NCBI RefSeq assembly: GCF_000336695.1
Contig: NZ_AOMC01000093.1
Span: forward strand, 788 to 37,614
Source of the DNA: Halococcus morrhuae DSM 1307
GTDB lineage: Archaea > Halobacteriota > Halobacteria > Halobacteriales > Halococcaceae
DNA: 36,827 nt
Reading direction: 5' to 3'
Each line of letters opens with the position of its first letter. Position 1 is the first letter of the stretch. The notes beneath the pieces are model-generated. The model searched no databases, was not told where the DNA came from, and saw only the letters and a program-made list of their open reading frames with translations. Of the stretch, positions 15,316-23,151 are shown in pieces. A program made the translations under genes and the position numbers.

Positions 15316-16995
15316 TCAGTAGCCGGCGACCGTGCCGTCCTTTCGCGGTTCGGTCGCGCCCGAAAGGGTACCCTCGTTGTTTCGCGCGATCTGTGCGCCA
15401 CCGAACTGCGTCGGCGTGTCGATGCGCACGTCGTGACCCATGCGAGCGAGTTTCGTCGCGAGATGGCCACCGATACGACCTTCGACGGCGAGTGATCCGT
15501 CCTCGCGGTAGCGCCAGCGTGGGCGATCGAGCGCCGCCTGGAGGGGAAGATCGTGATCGACGAGATTCGAGATCACCTGCACGTGGCCTTGAGGCTGCAT
15601 GAACCCACCCATGACGCCGAAGGCCGCCCAATCGTCCTTGCTTTCCTCGGGCGCGAAATCGACGACGCCGGGGATGAGCGTGTGGAACGGACGCTTGCCC
15701 GGCGCGAGGCTGTTCGGATGCTCGGGATCGAGCGAGAACGAGGCACCACGGTTCTGGAGGGTGATCCCCGTTCCGTTGGCGACGAGACTGGAGCCGAAAC
15801 CGGCGAACAGCGAGTTGATGAGCGAGACGACGTTGCCCTCGCCGTCGGCAACGGAGACCAGAACGGTATCGGCGTCCTCGGCGTGGCTGTCGGGCACCCC
15901 GAAACTCACATCGCTCGCGGCCGCGCCGATGTCCGTCGCGCGTCGCGTGGCCCACTCTCGTGAGGCGAGCGGCGGCACGTCCACGTGGTCGGGATCGGTG
16001 ATGTATCGATGGCCATCGTGAAAGGCACGCTTCATCGCTTCGGCGAAGTAGTGGACGCGCTCGGGCGACTCCAGCGGCTGTGCGCCGGCGTCGATCTCCT
16101 CGGCGATGTTGAGCGCTTCGAGCGCGATGAGTCCCTGATTGTTCGGCGGGAGTTCGTACACCTCCGCACCGTGATAGCGCGTCGAGACCGGGTCGGGGAA
16201 CTCGACTTCGAACGCCGCGAGATCTGCATGCGAGAGGAAGCCGCCCTTCCCCTGGATCTCGTCGACGATCGCGTCGGCGATCTCACCCTCGTAGAACGCG
16301 TCCGCACCCCGCTCGGCGATCGTTGCGAGGCTCTCGCCGAGGCGTGGGAGGCGAATCTGCTCGCCGGCTGCGGGGGCAGCGCCGTCGTTGAGATAGGCGT
16401 CGACGGCGTGGCTGTCGGTGAACAAATTCTCTGCGGCCTGCCACTCGTGGGCGATGACCTCCGAGACGGGGTAGCCATCGGTCGCGTAGCGGATCGCGGG
16501 CTGGAGTGTATCGCCGAGCGAGCGCCGGCCGTAGCGCTCGACGGTCGCCTCCCAGCCGCGCGCGCTGCCCGGCACCGTGACGGCGTGCGGGCCGAGAAAC
16601 GGCATGCTGAGGTCGTCGGAGTCGTCGCTGCTATCGACCGCATAGCCGCGGTTTTCGGGATACCACGACGCCGACTCCTCGTGATCGCGCACGGACTGGC
16701 GAACGTTCTCGATGGTCGCATCGGCCGGCGCGCCGCCACAGGCCCGCATCGAGCCGACCTCGCCGTCGGCGGTCCGATAGAGTGCGAACGTGTCGCCACC
16801 CAGTCCGGTGCTCATCGGCTCGACGACGTTGAGCGCGGCGGCGACTGCCACGGCGGCGTCGAAGGCGTTGCCACCATCCCGAAGGAGTTCGACGCCGGCC
16901 TCGGCGGCGAGCGGTTGGCTGGTGGCGACGATACCATCGTTCGCGTAGACGGTCGAACGACGTGAGGTGAACCGATCCAGATCGGGATTCGGCAT
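15316..16995 (-). CDS. ggt: Gamma-glutamyltransferase family protein
   Basis: This 559-residue protein belongs to the Ntn-hydrolase gamma-glutamyltranspeptidase family, which self-cleaves into two subunits. The probable nucleophile is Thr377 in DTVLVSVADGEGN, which aligns with the autocleavage threonine of the family. Upstream are DGGNAFDAAVA and GLGGDTF, and downstream LINSLFAGFGS. There is no signal peptide, so it is probably cytoplasmic, unlike periplasmic bacterial GGT. Haloarchaea use gamma-glutamylcysteine as a thiol, a plausible substrate, though this is inference. A CTTTAG element lies 27 bases before the ATG at 16995; an ATG at 17010 is an alternative start. Confidence 0.9.
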   Translation of the reverse strand: MPNPDLDRFTSRRSTVYANDGIVATSQPLAAEAGVELLRDGGNAFDAAVAVAAALNVVEPMSTGLGGDTFALYRTADGEVGSMRACGGAPADATIENVRQSVRDHEESASWYPENRGYAVDSSDDSDDLSMPFLGPHAVTVPGSARGWEATVERYGRRSLGDTLQPAIRYATDGYPVSEVIAHEWQAAENLFTDSHAVDAYLNDGAAPAAGEQIRLPRLGESLATIAERGADAFYEGEIADAIVDEIQGKGGFLSHADLAAFEVEFPDPVSTRYHGAEVYELPPNNQGLIALEALNIAEEIDAGAQPLESPERVHYFAEAMKRAFHDGHRYITDPDHVDVPPLASREWATRRATDIGAAASDVSFGVPDSHAEDADTVLVSVADGEGNVVSLINSLFAGFGSSLVANGTGITLQNRGASFSLDPEHPNSLAPGKRPFHTLIPGVVDFAPEESKDDWAAFGVMGGFMQPQGHVQVISNLVDHDLPLQAALDRPRWRYREDGSLAVEGRIGGHLATKLARMGHDVRIDTPTQFGGAQIARNNEGTLSGATEPRKDGTVAGY

Positions 16996-17158
16996 GTGTT
17001 CGCTCACCATCCTATCCACCTAAAGATGGCTATCCGACGGTGGTGTCGAACGCCCATTTCGTCACGGTTGCTGCGATGACTATCGGCGCTGTAGTCAGAA
17101 ATCACGGGCGGAGACCGGAGCACGAATTCGATTCACAGTACCGATACGAACCGTCGGG

Positions 17159-19795
17159 TTATCGAAGGAACCCGAGCAGTTCGTAGTCGTGATCGGGGGT
17201 GTAGTTCCGGAACAGCAGGCTGTTCGAGAGCACCGACACCGACGAAAACGCCATCGCCGCGGCGGCGAGCGCGGGCTGGAGCAGCCCGAGCGAGGCGAGC
17301 GGGATCATCGCCGTGTTGTAGCCGAGCGCCCAGAAGAGGTTCTGCTTGATCTTCCGGAGCGTCCCGTCGCTGATGCGGATCGCCTTCACCACGTCGAGCG
17401 GATCGTCGCGCATCAGCGTGACGTCGGCGGCCTCAATGGCCACGTCGGTCCCCGAACCGATCGCCGTGCCGACGTAGGCGGTCGCGAGCGCTGGCGCGTC
17501 GTTGACGCCGTCGCCGACCATCATCGCCCGCCGTCCATCCTGCTGGATGTCGTCGATCGCATCGGATTTGTCCTCGGGGAGCACGCCCGCACGGACGTTG
17601 TCAGGATCGATGCCGACCGCCTCGGCAACCGCCTCGGCCGTCCGTTCGTTGTCGCCGGTGATCATCCGGGTCGTGACGTCACGATCCTGCAGCGCCGCTA
17701 CCGCCTCTTTGGCGCTCTCCTTCACCGTGTCGGCGTCGGCCACGACGCCCAGGAGACGGCCGTCGCTCGTGCCGGCGGGCACGCGTGCGACCAGCATCGC
17801 CGTCTTGCCCTCGCCTTCGAGCCGTTCGAGCGTCTCGACGGCGGGTTCGGGATCGATGTCGGCCTCGCGCAGCAGCGTCCGGTTGCCGACGAGCACCTCC
17901 TCGCCATCAACTGTCGCGCGCACGCCCTGTCCGGGAACGTTCTCGAACCCCTCGGGGTCGGCAAGGTCGATGCCACGCTCTTGGGCCCCTTCGACGATCG
18001 CCTGCGCGAGCGGGTGTTCGCTGCCGGATTCGGCACTCGCGGCGGCCCGGAGCACGGTTTCCTCGTCGATTTCATCGGTGGCGGGTTCCGGATCGCCACC
18101 GATCGCCTGCGTACCCCCGTCGGCCGCCGTCTCGGTGCCGCCGTCGGTGGAGCGACCGTCGAGCGGGACGACGTCGGTCAACTCCATCTCGCCCTCAGTG
18201 AGCGTCCCGGTCTTGTCGAAGACGACCGTGTCGACGTCTTTGGCGCGTTCGAGGACATCGCCGCCCTTGAACAGGACGCCGTTTTTCGCGCCGATCGAGG
18301 TGCCGACCATCGTCGCTGCTGGGGTCGCGAGCCCGAGTGCGCAAGGACAGGCGATCAGGACTGCGGAGGCGAACACGACCACGGCGAACTCGAAGACCGA
18401 GACCGTGCCGCCGGCGATCGCGGGTCCGCCAGCGACGAGCCCCCACAGCGGGAGCCAGTCGACGAAGCCGGCGAACGCTTCGGGGAACAGATACCAGACG
18501 ACGCCCCACAGCAGCGCGTTCGCGATCACGATCGGGACGAAATACGACGAGATGCGGTCGGCGAGGTTCTGGATGTCGGGCTGGCGCGACTGGGCCTCTT
18601 TCACAGTCTGAACGATCTGCTGGAGCGCCGTGTCCGCGCCGACCTTCGTCGCCTCGACGATCAGCAGGCCGTTCTCGTTGATCGTCGAGCCGACCACCTC
18701 GTCGCCCTCGCCCTTCTCGACGGGCACCGACTCGCCGGTGACCATCGACTCGTCGACCGCCGACTGGCCCGAAACGACGGTCCCGTCCGTGGGAACCTTC
18801 TCGCCGGGTCGGATCTTCATCCGGTCACCGACATCGACCTCGTCGAGGGCGATTTCCTCTTCGTTGCCGTCCTCGTCGACGATCGTCGCGGTATCGGCCT
18901 CCATCTCCAGGAGCTGCTGGAGCGCCGCGCCGGCCTGGCCCTTCGAGCGGGCTTCGAGATAGTTGCCGAACGTGATGAACACGAGGATCAGCGCGGCGGT
19001 GTCGAAGTAGAGACTGCCCGCGAGCAGCCCGAGCAGGACGACGACCGAGTAGACGTAGGCCGTCGAGGAGCCGAGCGCGATCAGCACGTCCATGTTCGCC
19101 GTTCGATTCTTGACGAGCGCGTTGTACGCGTTCTCGTAGAACGGTCGCCCGAGCACGAGCTGGACGGGCGTCGCGAGCAGGAACTCGATCCAGCCGAAAT
19201 CGACGCCGAAGATCGTCTCGGGGAGCGCGCCGCCGCCCAGCAGCAGCTTCTCGACCATGAACGCGATCAGCGGGAGCGACAGCGCCGCGCCAAACAGGGT
19301 GAGCCGGAGCTGGCGGCGGATCTCGCCCTCACGGGCGGCATCGCGCTGCTCCTGTTCGGACTCACCGCTACCGTCGTCGCGCACGGGCGAGTAGCCGGCG
19401 TCCTCGATCGCCGCGTAGAGGTCCTCACGGTCGGTGTCGGCAGGGTTGTATTCGACAGTCGCCTCGTCGGTCGCGTAGTTGACTTCCGCCGCAAGCACGC
19501 CCGGCACGGCTTCGAGCGCCTCCTGGTTGGTCTCGGCGCAGTTCGCACACGACATGTCGGTGATAGCGATCGACGTCGAGCTGCTCACCGCCTCGTAGCC
19601 GGCGTCGTCGACCGCGGCGTAGATCTCGGCAAGCCCCACCGCGTCGGGATCGTAGTCGACGGTTCCCTCGTCGGTCGCGTAGTTGACGGTCGCCTCGCTC
19701 ACCCCCACGAGTTCCTCCACGGATTCCGTTATCGACTGGGCGCACGTCGCACAGCTCATGCCCCGAACGTCGAGTCGGGCGGTTCGGTTACTCAT
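17159..19795 (-). CDS. copA: Copper-exporting P1B-type ATPase CopA
   Basis: The 878-residue P1B ATPase pumps Cu+ (or Ag+) out of the cell. It starts with two heavy-metal-associated domains carrying GMSCATC (C15, C18) and DMSCANC (C83, C86). Eight TM segments follow, with the CPC metal site at 483-485, GESVPVEK in the actuator, the phosphorylated Asp527 in DKTGTLT, the SEHPLA histidine-proline motif and GDGVNDAP. The late membrane segments contain YN and MAFSS, the Cu+-type signatures. A 50-residue acidic insertion follows the phosphorylation site (GTETAADGG region). The start is supported by a TATA element 27 bases upstream. The TRASH-domain regulator lies 100 bases upstream on the same strand. 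Confidence 0.95.
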   Translation of the reverse strand: MSNRTARLDVRGMSCATCAQSITESVEELVGVSEATVNYATDEGTVDYDPDAVGLAEIYAAVDDAGYEAVSSSTSIAITDMSCANCAETNQEALEAVPGVLAAEVNYATDEATVEYNPADTDREDLYAAIEDAGYSPVRDDGSGESEQEQRDAAREGEIRRQLRLTLFGAALSLPLIAFMVEKLLLGGGALPETIFGVDFGWIEFLLATPVQLVLGRPFYENAYNALVKNRTANMDVLIALGSSTAYVYSVVVLLGLLAGSLYFDTAALILVFITFGNYLEARSKGQAGAALQQLLEMEADTATIVDEDGNEEEIALDEVDVGDRMKIRPGEKVPTDGTVVSGQSAVDESMVTGESVPVEKGEGDEVVGSTINENGLLIVEATKVGADTALQQIVQTVKEAQSRQPDIQNLADRISSYFVPIVIANALLWGVVWYLFPEAFAGFVDWLPLWGLVAGGPAIAGGTVSVFEFAVVVFASAVLIACPCALGLATPAATMVGTSIGAKNGVLFKGGDVLERAKDVDTVVFDKTGTLTEGEMELTDVVPLDGRSTDGGTETAADGGTQAIGGDPEPATDEIDEETVLRAAASAESGSEHPLAQAIVEGAQERGIDLADPEGFENVPGQGVRATVDGEEVLVGNRTLLREADIDPEPAVETLERLEGEGKTAMLVARVPAGTSDGRLLGVVADADTVKESAKEAVAALQDRDVTTRMITGDNERTAEAVAEAVGIDPDNVRAGVLPEDKSDAIDDIQQDGRRAMMVGDGVNDAPALATAYVGTAIGSGTDVAIEAADVTLMRDDPLDVVKAIRISDGTLRKIKQNLFWALGYNTAMIPLASLGLLQPALAAAAMAFSSVSVLSNSLLFRNYTPDHDYELLGFLR

Positions 19796-19817
19796 CGGTT
19801 GTAGCTACGCGATACTC

Positions 19818-19825
19818 GTTTAACG
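19818..19825 (-). promoter_or_regulatory. TATA element of copA
   Basis: CGTTAAAC on the minus strand is centred about 27 bases before the copA ATG, so copA has its own leaderless promoter and need not depend on read-through from the regulator. Confidence 0.5.
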
Positions 19826-19876
19826 TGGTTTCCGTTACGATCGAGGAAGATTCCCGCCGGCGGACTTTCGGTTCCA

Positions 19877-19888
19877 AAACGATCGTTT
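19877..19888. promoter_or_regulatory. 12-bp palindrome between regulator and copA
   Basis: AAACGATCGTTT is a perfect palindrome lying 52 bases upstream of the copA TATA element and 8 bases past the regulator stop. It could be an operator for the upstream TRASH-domain regulator. Its position also allows a role in transcript ending. Confidence 0.35.
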
Positions 19889-19895
19889 CAGTCGA

Positions 19896-20489
19896 TCACG
19901 CAGCACCTTCCTCGAACTGCTCGTACTGCTCCTCGAAGCGCGCCTCGCAGGAGGGACAGCAGAACTGATAGAGATCGCCGTCGATCCGGGTCGCGACGCC
20001 CTCGCTGGTCACCGTGTTGCCACACTCGGCACACGTGAGCGCGAACTCCGTGCCGCCGGTCGAGGGTCGCCATTCGGCGTCGGTGAGCAATTGGACCTCG
20101 TAGTCGGCGATGCGATCGGTCTCGATCGTCCGCGAGAGCCAGAACGGAACGTCACCGTCTGCGATGCGCGCATAGCAGAGGAGGTCGCCCTCGGCGGTCG
20201 TGAACACGTACTCGACGGCTTCGGCGTTGAGCAGCGTCTCGCGAACGTCTTCGAATCCCTCCGAAGCTACCGATAGCGTGAGCAACACGGGAACGCCGCC
20301 ACCAAGCTGCGAGCGGTCGATATCGACCGTGAACCGACGGAGAACGCCGCGTTCCTGGAGTCGTTCGACACGGTCGGCGACCGCCGGTGCCGAGAGGCCG
20401 ACGACCTCGGCGAGCTCGCTCCAGGGCCGGCGCGCGTCGCTCAGCAACAGTTCGAGCAGTTCGAGATCGGTCTCGTCGAGATCGCGCAT
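19896..20489 (-). CDS. Lrp/AsnC-type regulator with TRASH metal-sensing domain
   Basis: This 197-residue protein joins an AsnC-type winged helix-turn-helix (residues about 1-60, LLLSDARRPWSELAEVVGLS) to an effector-like middle domain. A C-terminal TRASH domain carries C153, C156, C177, C178 and C181 (CAEC and CCPSC). TRASH domains bind transition metals. A haloarchaeal Lrp/AsnC-TRASH regulator has been reported to control a copper ATPase in Halobacterium (VNG1179C and yvgX), which matches the copA gene directly downstream. The ATG at 20489 follows a CTTTGT element by 26 bases. It most likely senses Cu+ and controls copA and perhaps itself; activation versus repression cannot be read from sequence. 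Confidence 0.9.
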   Translation of the reverse strand: MRDLDETDLELLELLLSDARRPWSELAEVVGLSAPAVADRVERLQERGVLRRFTVDIDRSQLGGGVPVLLTLSVASEGFEDVRETLLNAEAVEYVFTTAEGDLLCYARIADGDVPFWLSRTIETDRIADYEVQLLTDAEWRPSTGGTEFALTCAECGNTVTSEGVATRIDGDLYQFCCPSCEARFEEQYEQFEEGAA

Positions 20490-20523
20490 ACCGACCGAAC
20501 GGGTGCGATGGACAAAGGTCCTT

Positions 20524-20535
20524 CCGACCGGTCGG
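20524..20535. promoter_or_regulatory. Palindrome upstream of the TRASH regulator
   Basis: CCGACCGGTCGG is a perfect 12-base palindrome located just upstream of the putative TATA element (about 20512-20517). Related CCGACC half-sites occur at 20491-20497 and around 20558-20564. This looks like a possible autoregulatory operator. Confidence 0.35.
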
Positions 20536-20671
20536 TTTGGAATCGACGGTTTGTCGACCGACCAACCATCGATTCGCAGTCGGTGTCGAAAGACAGGATG
20601 AACGAGGAGGAGAAGGAGGGAAACGAACCGGATCACATCGGGGTCCGCAGTGCTTTCGGGCCTATTGTTGC

Positions 20672-21667
20672 CTACGGGCGCGGCGCGGCCTTTTGGAGCG
20701 CCGTTTCGGCGATATTGCCACCGTAGTCGGCGCTGCGCGACAGCGAGTCCGCGACGAGGCCAAGCCGTTTGACGCGCTGGGGGTCGAGCGTTCGCAGTAG
20801 GTCATCCACCTCGCGGGCACGCTCGTCGACCGTCTCGATGCCCGCCATCGCCTCGTTGGCCAGTTCGACGGCCTCGTCCGAATCCTCGGTGAGTAGCGCA
20901 TCCATCGCCGTCTCGACGACCGCCGCGGCGTCGCTGTGAAGCGTCCCGAGCGCCTCGCCCGCGTCGTCGGGAACGCCGTCGAGCGCGCCCGCGAGATCGG
21001 CGATCTTGGTCGCGTGGTCGCCAACCCGTTCGAGCTGGCGCGCGCTCGTGTGATAATCGAAACACGTCTCGCGCGGCAGGCCGATGTCGGACGCTGCGCT
21101 CGGGTGGCGAAGCGCGCCGCGGAAGACGCGCGAGGTCATATACCAGAGCCGATCGACGTCGTCGTCGCGTTCGATGACGTCGGCCGCCAGATCCTCGTTG
21201 CCCGTCCGCAGCGCCGTCACGGCGTCGTCGAGCATGGTGAGCGCGACCAGCCGCATCCGGGTGACGGCGTTGTGGATCGACAGCTCCGCCGAATCGAGGA
21301 GATCCTGCAAGCTCACGTGTTCAGCCGTCTCCTCGATGATTTCGAGCCCCACCAGCCCCTGAGCGGTCTCCCGGATGGTCCGGCGCTGGGCGGCATCGAC
21401 GCTCGCGGTTTCGAGCGTAATGACGTCGAACCCGCTGACGTACATCGTCACGACCGCGCGGGTGAGTTCGCCGTCGTTCAACCCCGTCACGTCGAGCGTT
21501 CCCTCGGCGTTCTCGGTCTCGGTACGCGGCGCGAGCAACAGCGATCCCTCCTCGGGATAGAACTCGATCTCGCCGCCGGCCTCGACGCCGTGGGCGGTCG
21601 CCCAGCCCTTCGGTAACGAAACGGTGTACGTCGAGCCACCCGTGACCTGCACCTTGCGCGTCTCCAT
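20672..21667 (-). CDS. Phosphate uptake regulator, AbrB-PhoU fusion
   Basis: This 331-residue protein has an N-terminal AbrB/SpoVT-type DNA-binding segment (1-48, METRKVQVTGGSTYTVSLPKG) followed by two PhoU-type helical bundles (about 110-330, with RQLERVGDHATKIADLAG). AbrB-PhoU fusions are common in haloarchaea and thought to act in phosphate control, but no pst genes are in the window. The start METRKV at 21667 is favoured because an ATTTATT element is centred 27 bases upstream. A weaker extension by five residues is possible. It is divergent from the second phoU gene, so the two share a 232-base regulatory region. Confidence 0.92.
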   Translation of the reverse strand: METRKVQVTGGSTYTVSLPKGWATAHGVEAGGEIEFYPEEGSLLLAPRTETENAEGTLDVTGLNDGELTRAVVTMYVSGFDVITLETASVDAAQRRTIRETAQGLVGLEIIEETAEHVSLQDLLDSAELSIHNAVTRMRLVALTMLDDAVTALRTGNEDLAADVIERDDDVDRLWYMTSRVFRGALRHPSAASDIGLPRETCFDYHTSARQLERVGDHATKIADLAGALDGVPDDAGEALGTLHSDAAAVVETAMDALLTEDSDEAVELANEAMAGIETVDERAREVDDLLRTLDPQRVKRLGLVADSLSRSADYGGNIAETALQKAAPRP

Positions 21668-21690
21668 ACGCCAGATCGCCACGCCGGCAC

Positions 21691-21697
21691 AATAAAT
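21691..21697 (-). promoter_or_regulatory. TATA element of the AbrB-PhoU gene
   Basis: ATTTATT on the minus strand is centred 27 bases before the ATG at 21667. A second AT-rich element with the palindrome CTATATAG lies further upstream at 21707-21714. Confidence 0.55.
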
Positions 21698-21821
21698 CCG
21701 TGTATTCTATATAGTAAATTCGAGATTTTGCAATCAGCTGGACTTTCGTCCACTGATCGCTGCCAATCGTACGCTGCGGCTCTGAAGCGGTACATAGTTC
21801 GCTATTGAAATCGTTATTCAT

Positions 21822-21862
21822 CCGAAATCGGTCGCCGATCGGCGTGTGAACGGCGATTTCGG
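21822..21862. promoter_or_regulatory. Nested inverted repeats at the phoU promoter
   Basis: CCGAAATCG (21822-21830) and CGATTTCGG (21854-21862) are exact inverted copies. Between them is a perfect 12-base palindrome, CGCCGATCGGCG (21833-21844), with nearly the same centre. The right arm ends 8 bases before the TATA element at 21870-21876, a fitting place for a regulator of the divergent phoU pair. Confidence 0.45.
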
Positions 21863-21869
21863 CGAAGGG

Positions 21870-21876
21870 TACATTA
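21870..21876 (+). promoter_or_regulatory. TATA element of phoU
   Basis: TACATTA is centred 27 bases before the ATG at 21900, which supports that start over the longer reading frame opening at 21846. Confidence 0.55.
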
Positions 21877-21899
21877 GGTGGACGGTCCGACGGGTCGAC

Positions 21900-22568
21900 A
21901 TGCCCCGCGAAAGCTATCAGGAGCAGCTCGACAGCCTCCGCGAGGACGTCCTCTACATGAGCGAGATCGTGCTCGAACGCCTCCGGATGGGGCTCGAAGC
22001 GCTCTCGACGAAGGACGAACGCCTCGCACACGAAGTAATCGAAGGTGACGACGAGATCAACCGGATGTATCTCGATCTCGAACGGAGCTGCATCGATCTC
22101 TTCGCCCTCCAGCAGCCCGTCGCCGGCGATCTCCGCTTCATCGCCGCCTCGTTCAAGATCATCACCGATCTCGAACGGGTCGCCGATCTCGCCACCAATC
22201 TCGGCAAATACACCCTGCAGGCCGAACGCGACGTCTTCCCCGAGGTCGACATCCAGGGCATCGGGGGCATCACACAGGAGATGGTCGAGACGGCGATGAC
22301 GGCCTACGACGAGAACGACACCGACGCTTGCTACGCCATCGACGAGCGCGACAACGAACTCGACGCGCTCTGTGAGCGTGCCTCGGAGATCGTCGTCCGC
22401 GATCTCATCGAATCGGAGCTCGATCCCGCCGACACCGACCAGCTCATGGCCGACGTCTCCCGCCTGCTGCTCACGATCCGCGATCTCGAACGCGTCGGCG
22501 ACCACGCTGTCAACATCTCCGCACGCACCCTCTACATGGTCGACAACGACGACGAGCTCATCTACTAG
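21900..22568 (+). CDS. phoU: Phosphate signalling complex protein PhoU
   Basis: This 222-residue protein is made of two tandem PhoU three-helix bundles, each with the characteristic segment (FKIITDLERVADLATNLGKY and IRDLERVGDHAVNISAR) whose acidic residues bind metal clusters in the family. PhoU proteins link Pst-type phosphate uptake to regulation. No pst transporter genes are adjacent, so this copy stands apart from a phosphate operon. The start at 21900 is chosen from the TATA spacing; a longer frame begins at 21846 but would place the promoter inside the gene. It is divergent from the AbrB-PhoU gene. Confidence 0.93.
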   Translation: MPRESYQEQLDSLREDVLYMSEIVLERLRMGLEALSTKDERLAHEVIEGDDEINRMYLDLERSCIDLFALQQPVAGDLRFIAASFKIITDLERVADLATNLGKYTLQAERDVFPEVDIQGIGGITQEMVETAMTAYDENDTDACYAIDERDNELDALCERASEIVVRDLIESELDPADTDQLMADVSRLLLTIRDLERVGDHAVNISARTLYMVDNDDELIY

Positions 22569-22572
22569 TACC

Positions 22573-22577
22573 TTTTT
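22573..22577 (+). terminator. T-tract after phoU
   Basis: A run of five T residues begins five bases after the phoU stop codon. Short U-tracts of this kind are the usual archaeal termination signal. Confidence 0.4.
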
Positions 22578-22590
22578 ACTTCGTCGGGTT

Positions 22591-22840
22591 CGCGCTTCGC
22601 GCGCACCACTCTCTGCTCGCGGGCGTGCGAGGCGGCGAAGCCGCCTCGAACTCGCGGCGCTACGCGCCGCGCATGGCCCGCTCGCATGGTACGAGGGACC
22701 GGAGGTCCCTCGCTACTCGCAAAAAGTACGCTGAAAACTCCCTGCTCGCGCCTGACGGCGCTCGCAGTGAACCGCGCTCACTGCTCACGGTTCACTCCGT
22801 TCACCGTTCGCTACCGAGGTTCTCCCTCCGGTCGAACCTC
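22591..22840. repeat. Cluster of GC-rich short hairpins (intergenic palindrome array)
   Basis: At least five inverted repeats follow one another. They are CGCGC-TTC-GCGCG at 22591-22603; a 9-bp stem with a GAA loop at 22628-22648; an 8-bp stem with a TAC loop at 22653-22671; a 9-bp stem with a GGA loop at 22692-22712; and an 8-bp stem CGAGGTTC/GAACCTCG at 22815-22841. A looser pair GTGAACC/GGTTCAC lies at 22767-22795. Four of them have 3-base loops. No convincing coding frame covers the region. It looks like an assembly of dispersed palindromic repeats. Confidence 0.7.
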
Positions 22841-22841
22841 G

Positions 22842-23151
22842 CTTCGTTCGCGCGGACACTACCACTCTCCGCGACCGCCCGCAAAACCGCAACAGCACCC
22901 TCCGCCGAAGCCCTCGCGCTCCCGCTGGTCGCGCTCGCCCTTCATCCGCCAGGGGCGGGCAATCACGAGCGATTCGACAGCAGAGAATCAGGATCGATGA
23001 AACGTTCGCAGAGACGAGGGGCTTCCAACCGGCTTGCGACGTGATGTTCTCCAGCCGGCACCCCATCACCACGATTGAGGCGTGATCTGATCCTCTCCTG
23101 TAAGATGAAAGCTGAGCGCCGGAGCACGAACCCAACCGGAAAACGGTGGCG
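22842..23151. other. Gene-free stretch between the palindrome array and sdhA
   Basis: I see no gene, RNA or repeat that I can support here. Reading frames crossing it have unusual composition and no family features. The sdhA 3' end lies at 23152; a GTTTT at about 23139-23143 on the minus strand may help end that transcript. Confidence 0.5.

Noticed and set aside
17189-19804. 871-codon open frame on the plus strand, antisense to copA
   Set aside because: It mirrors copA, has no family features, and its high Arg/Asp/Val content is what antisense reading of GC-rich haloarchaeal genes gives.
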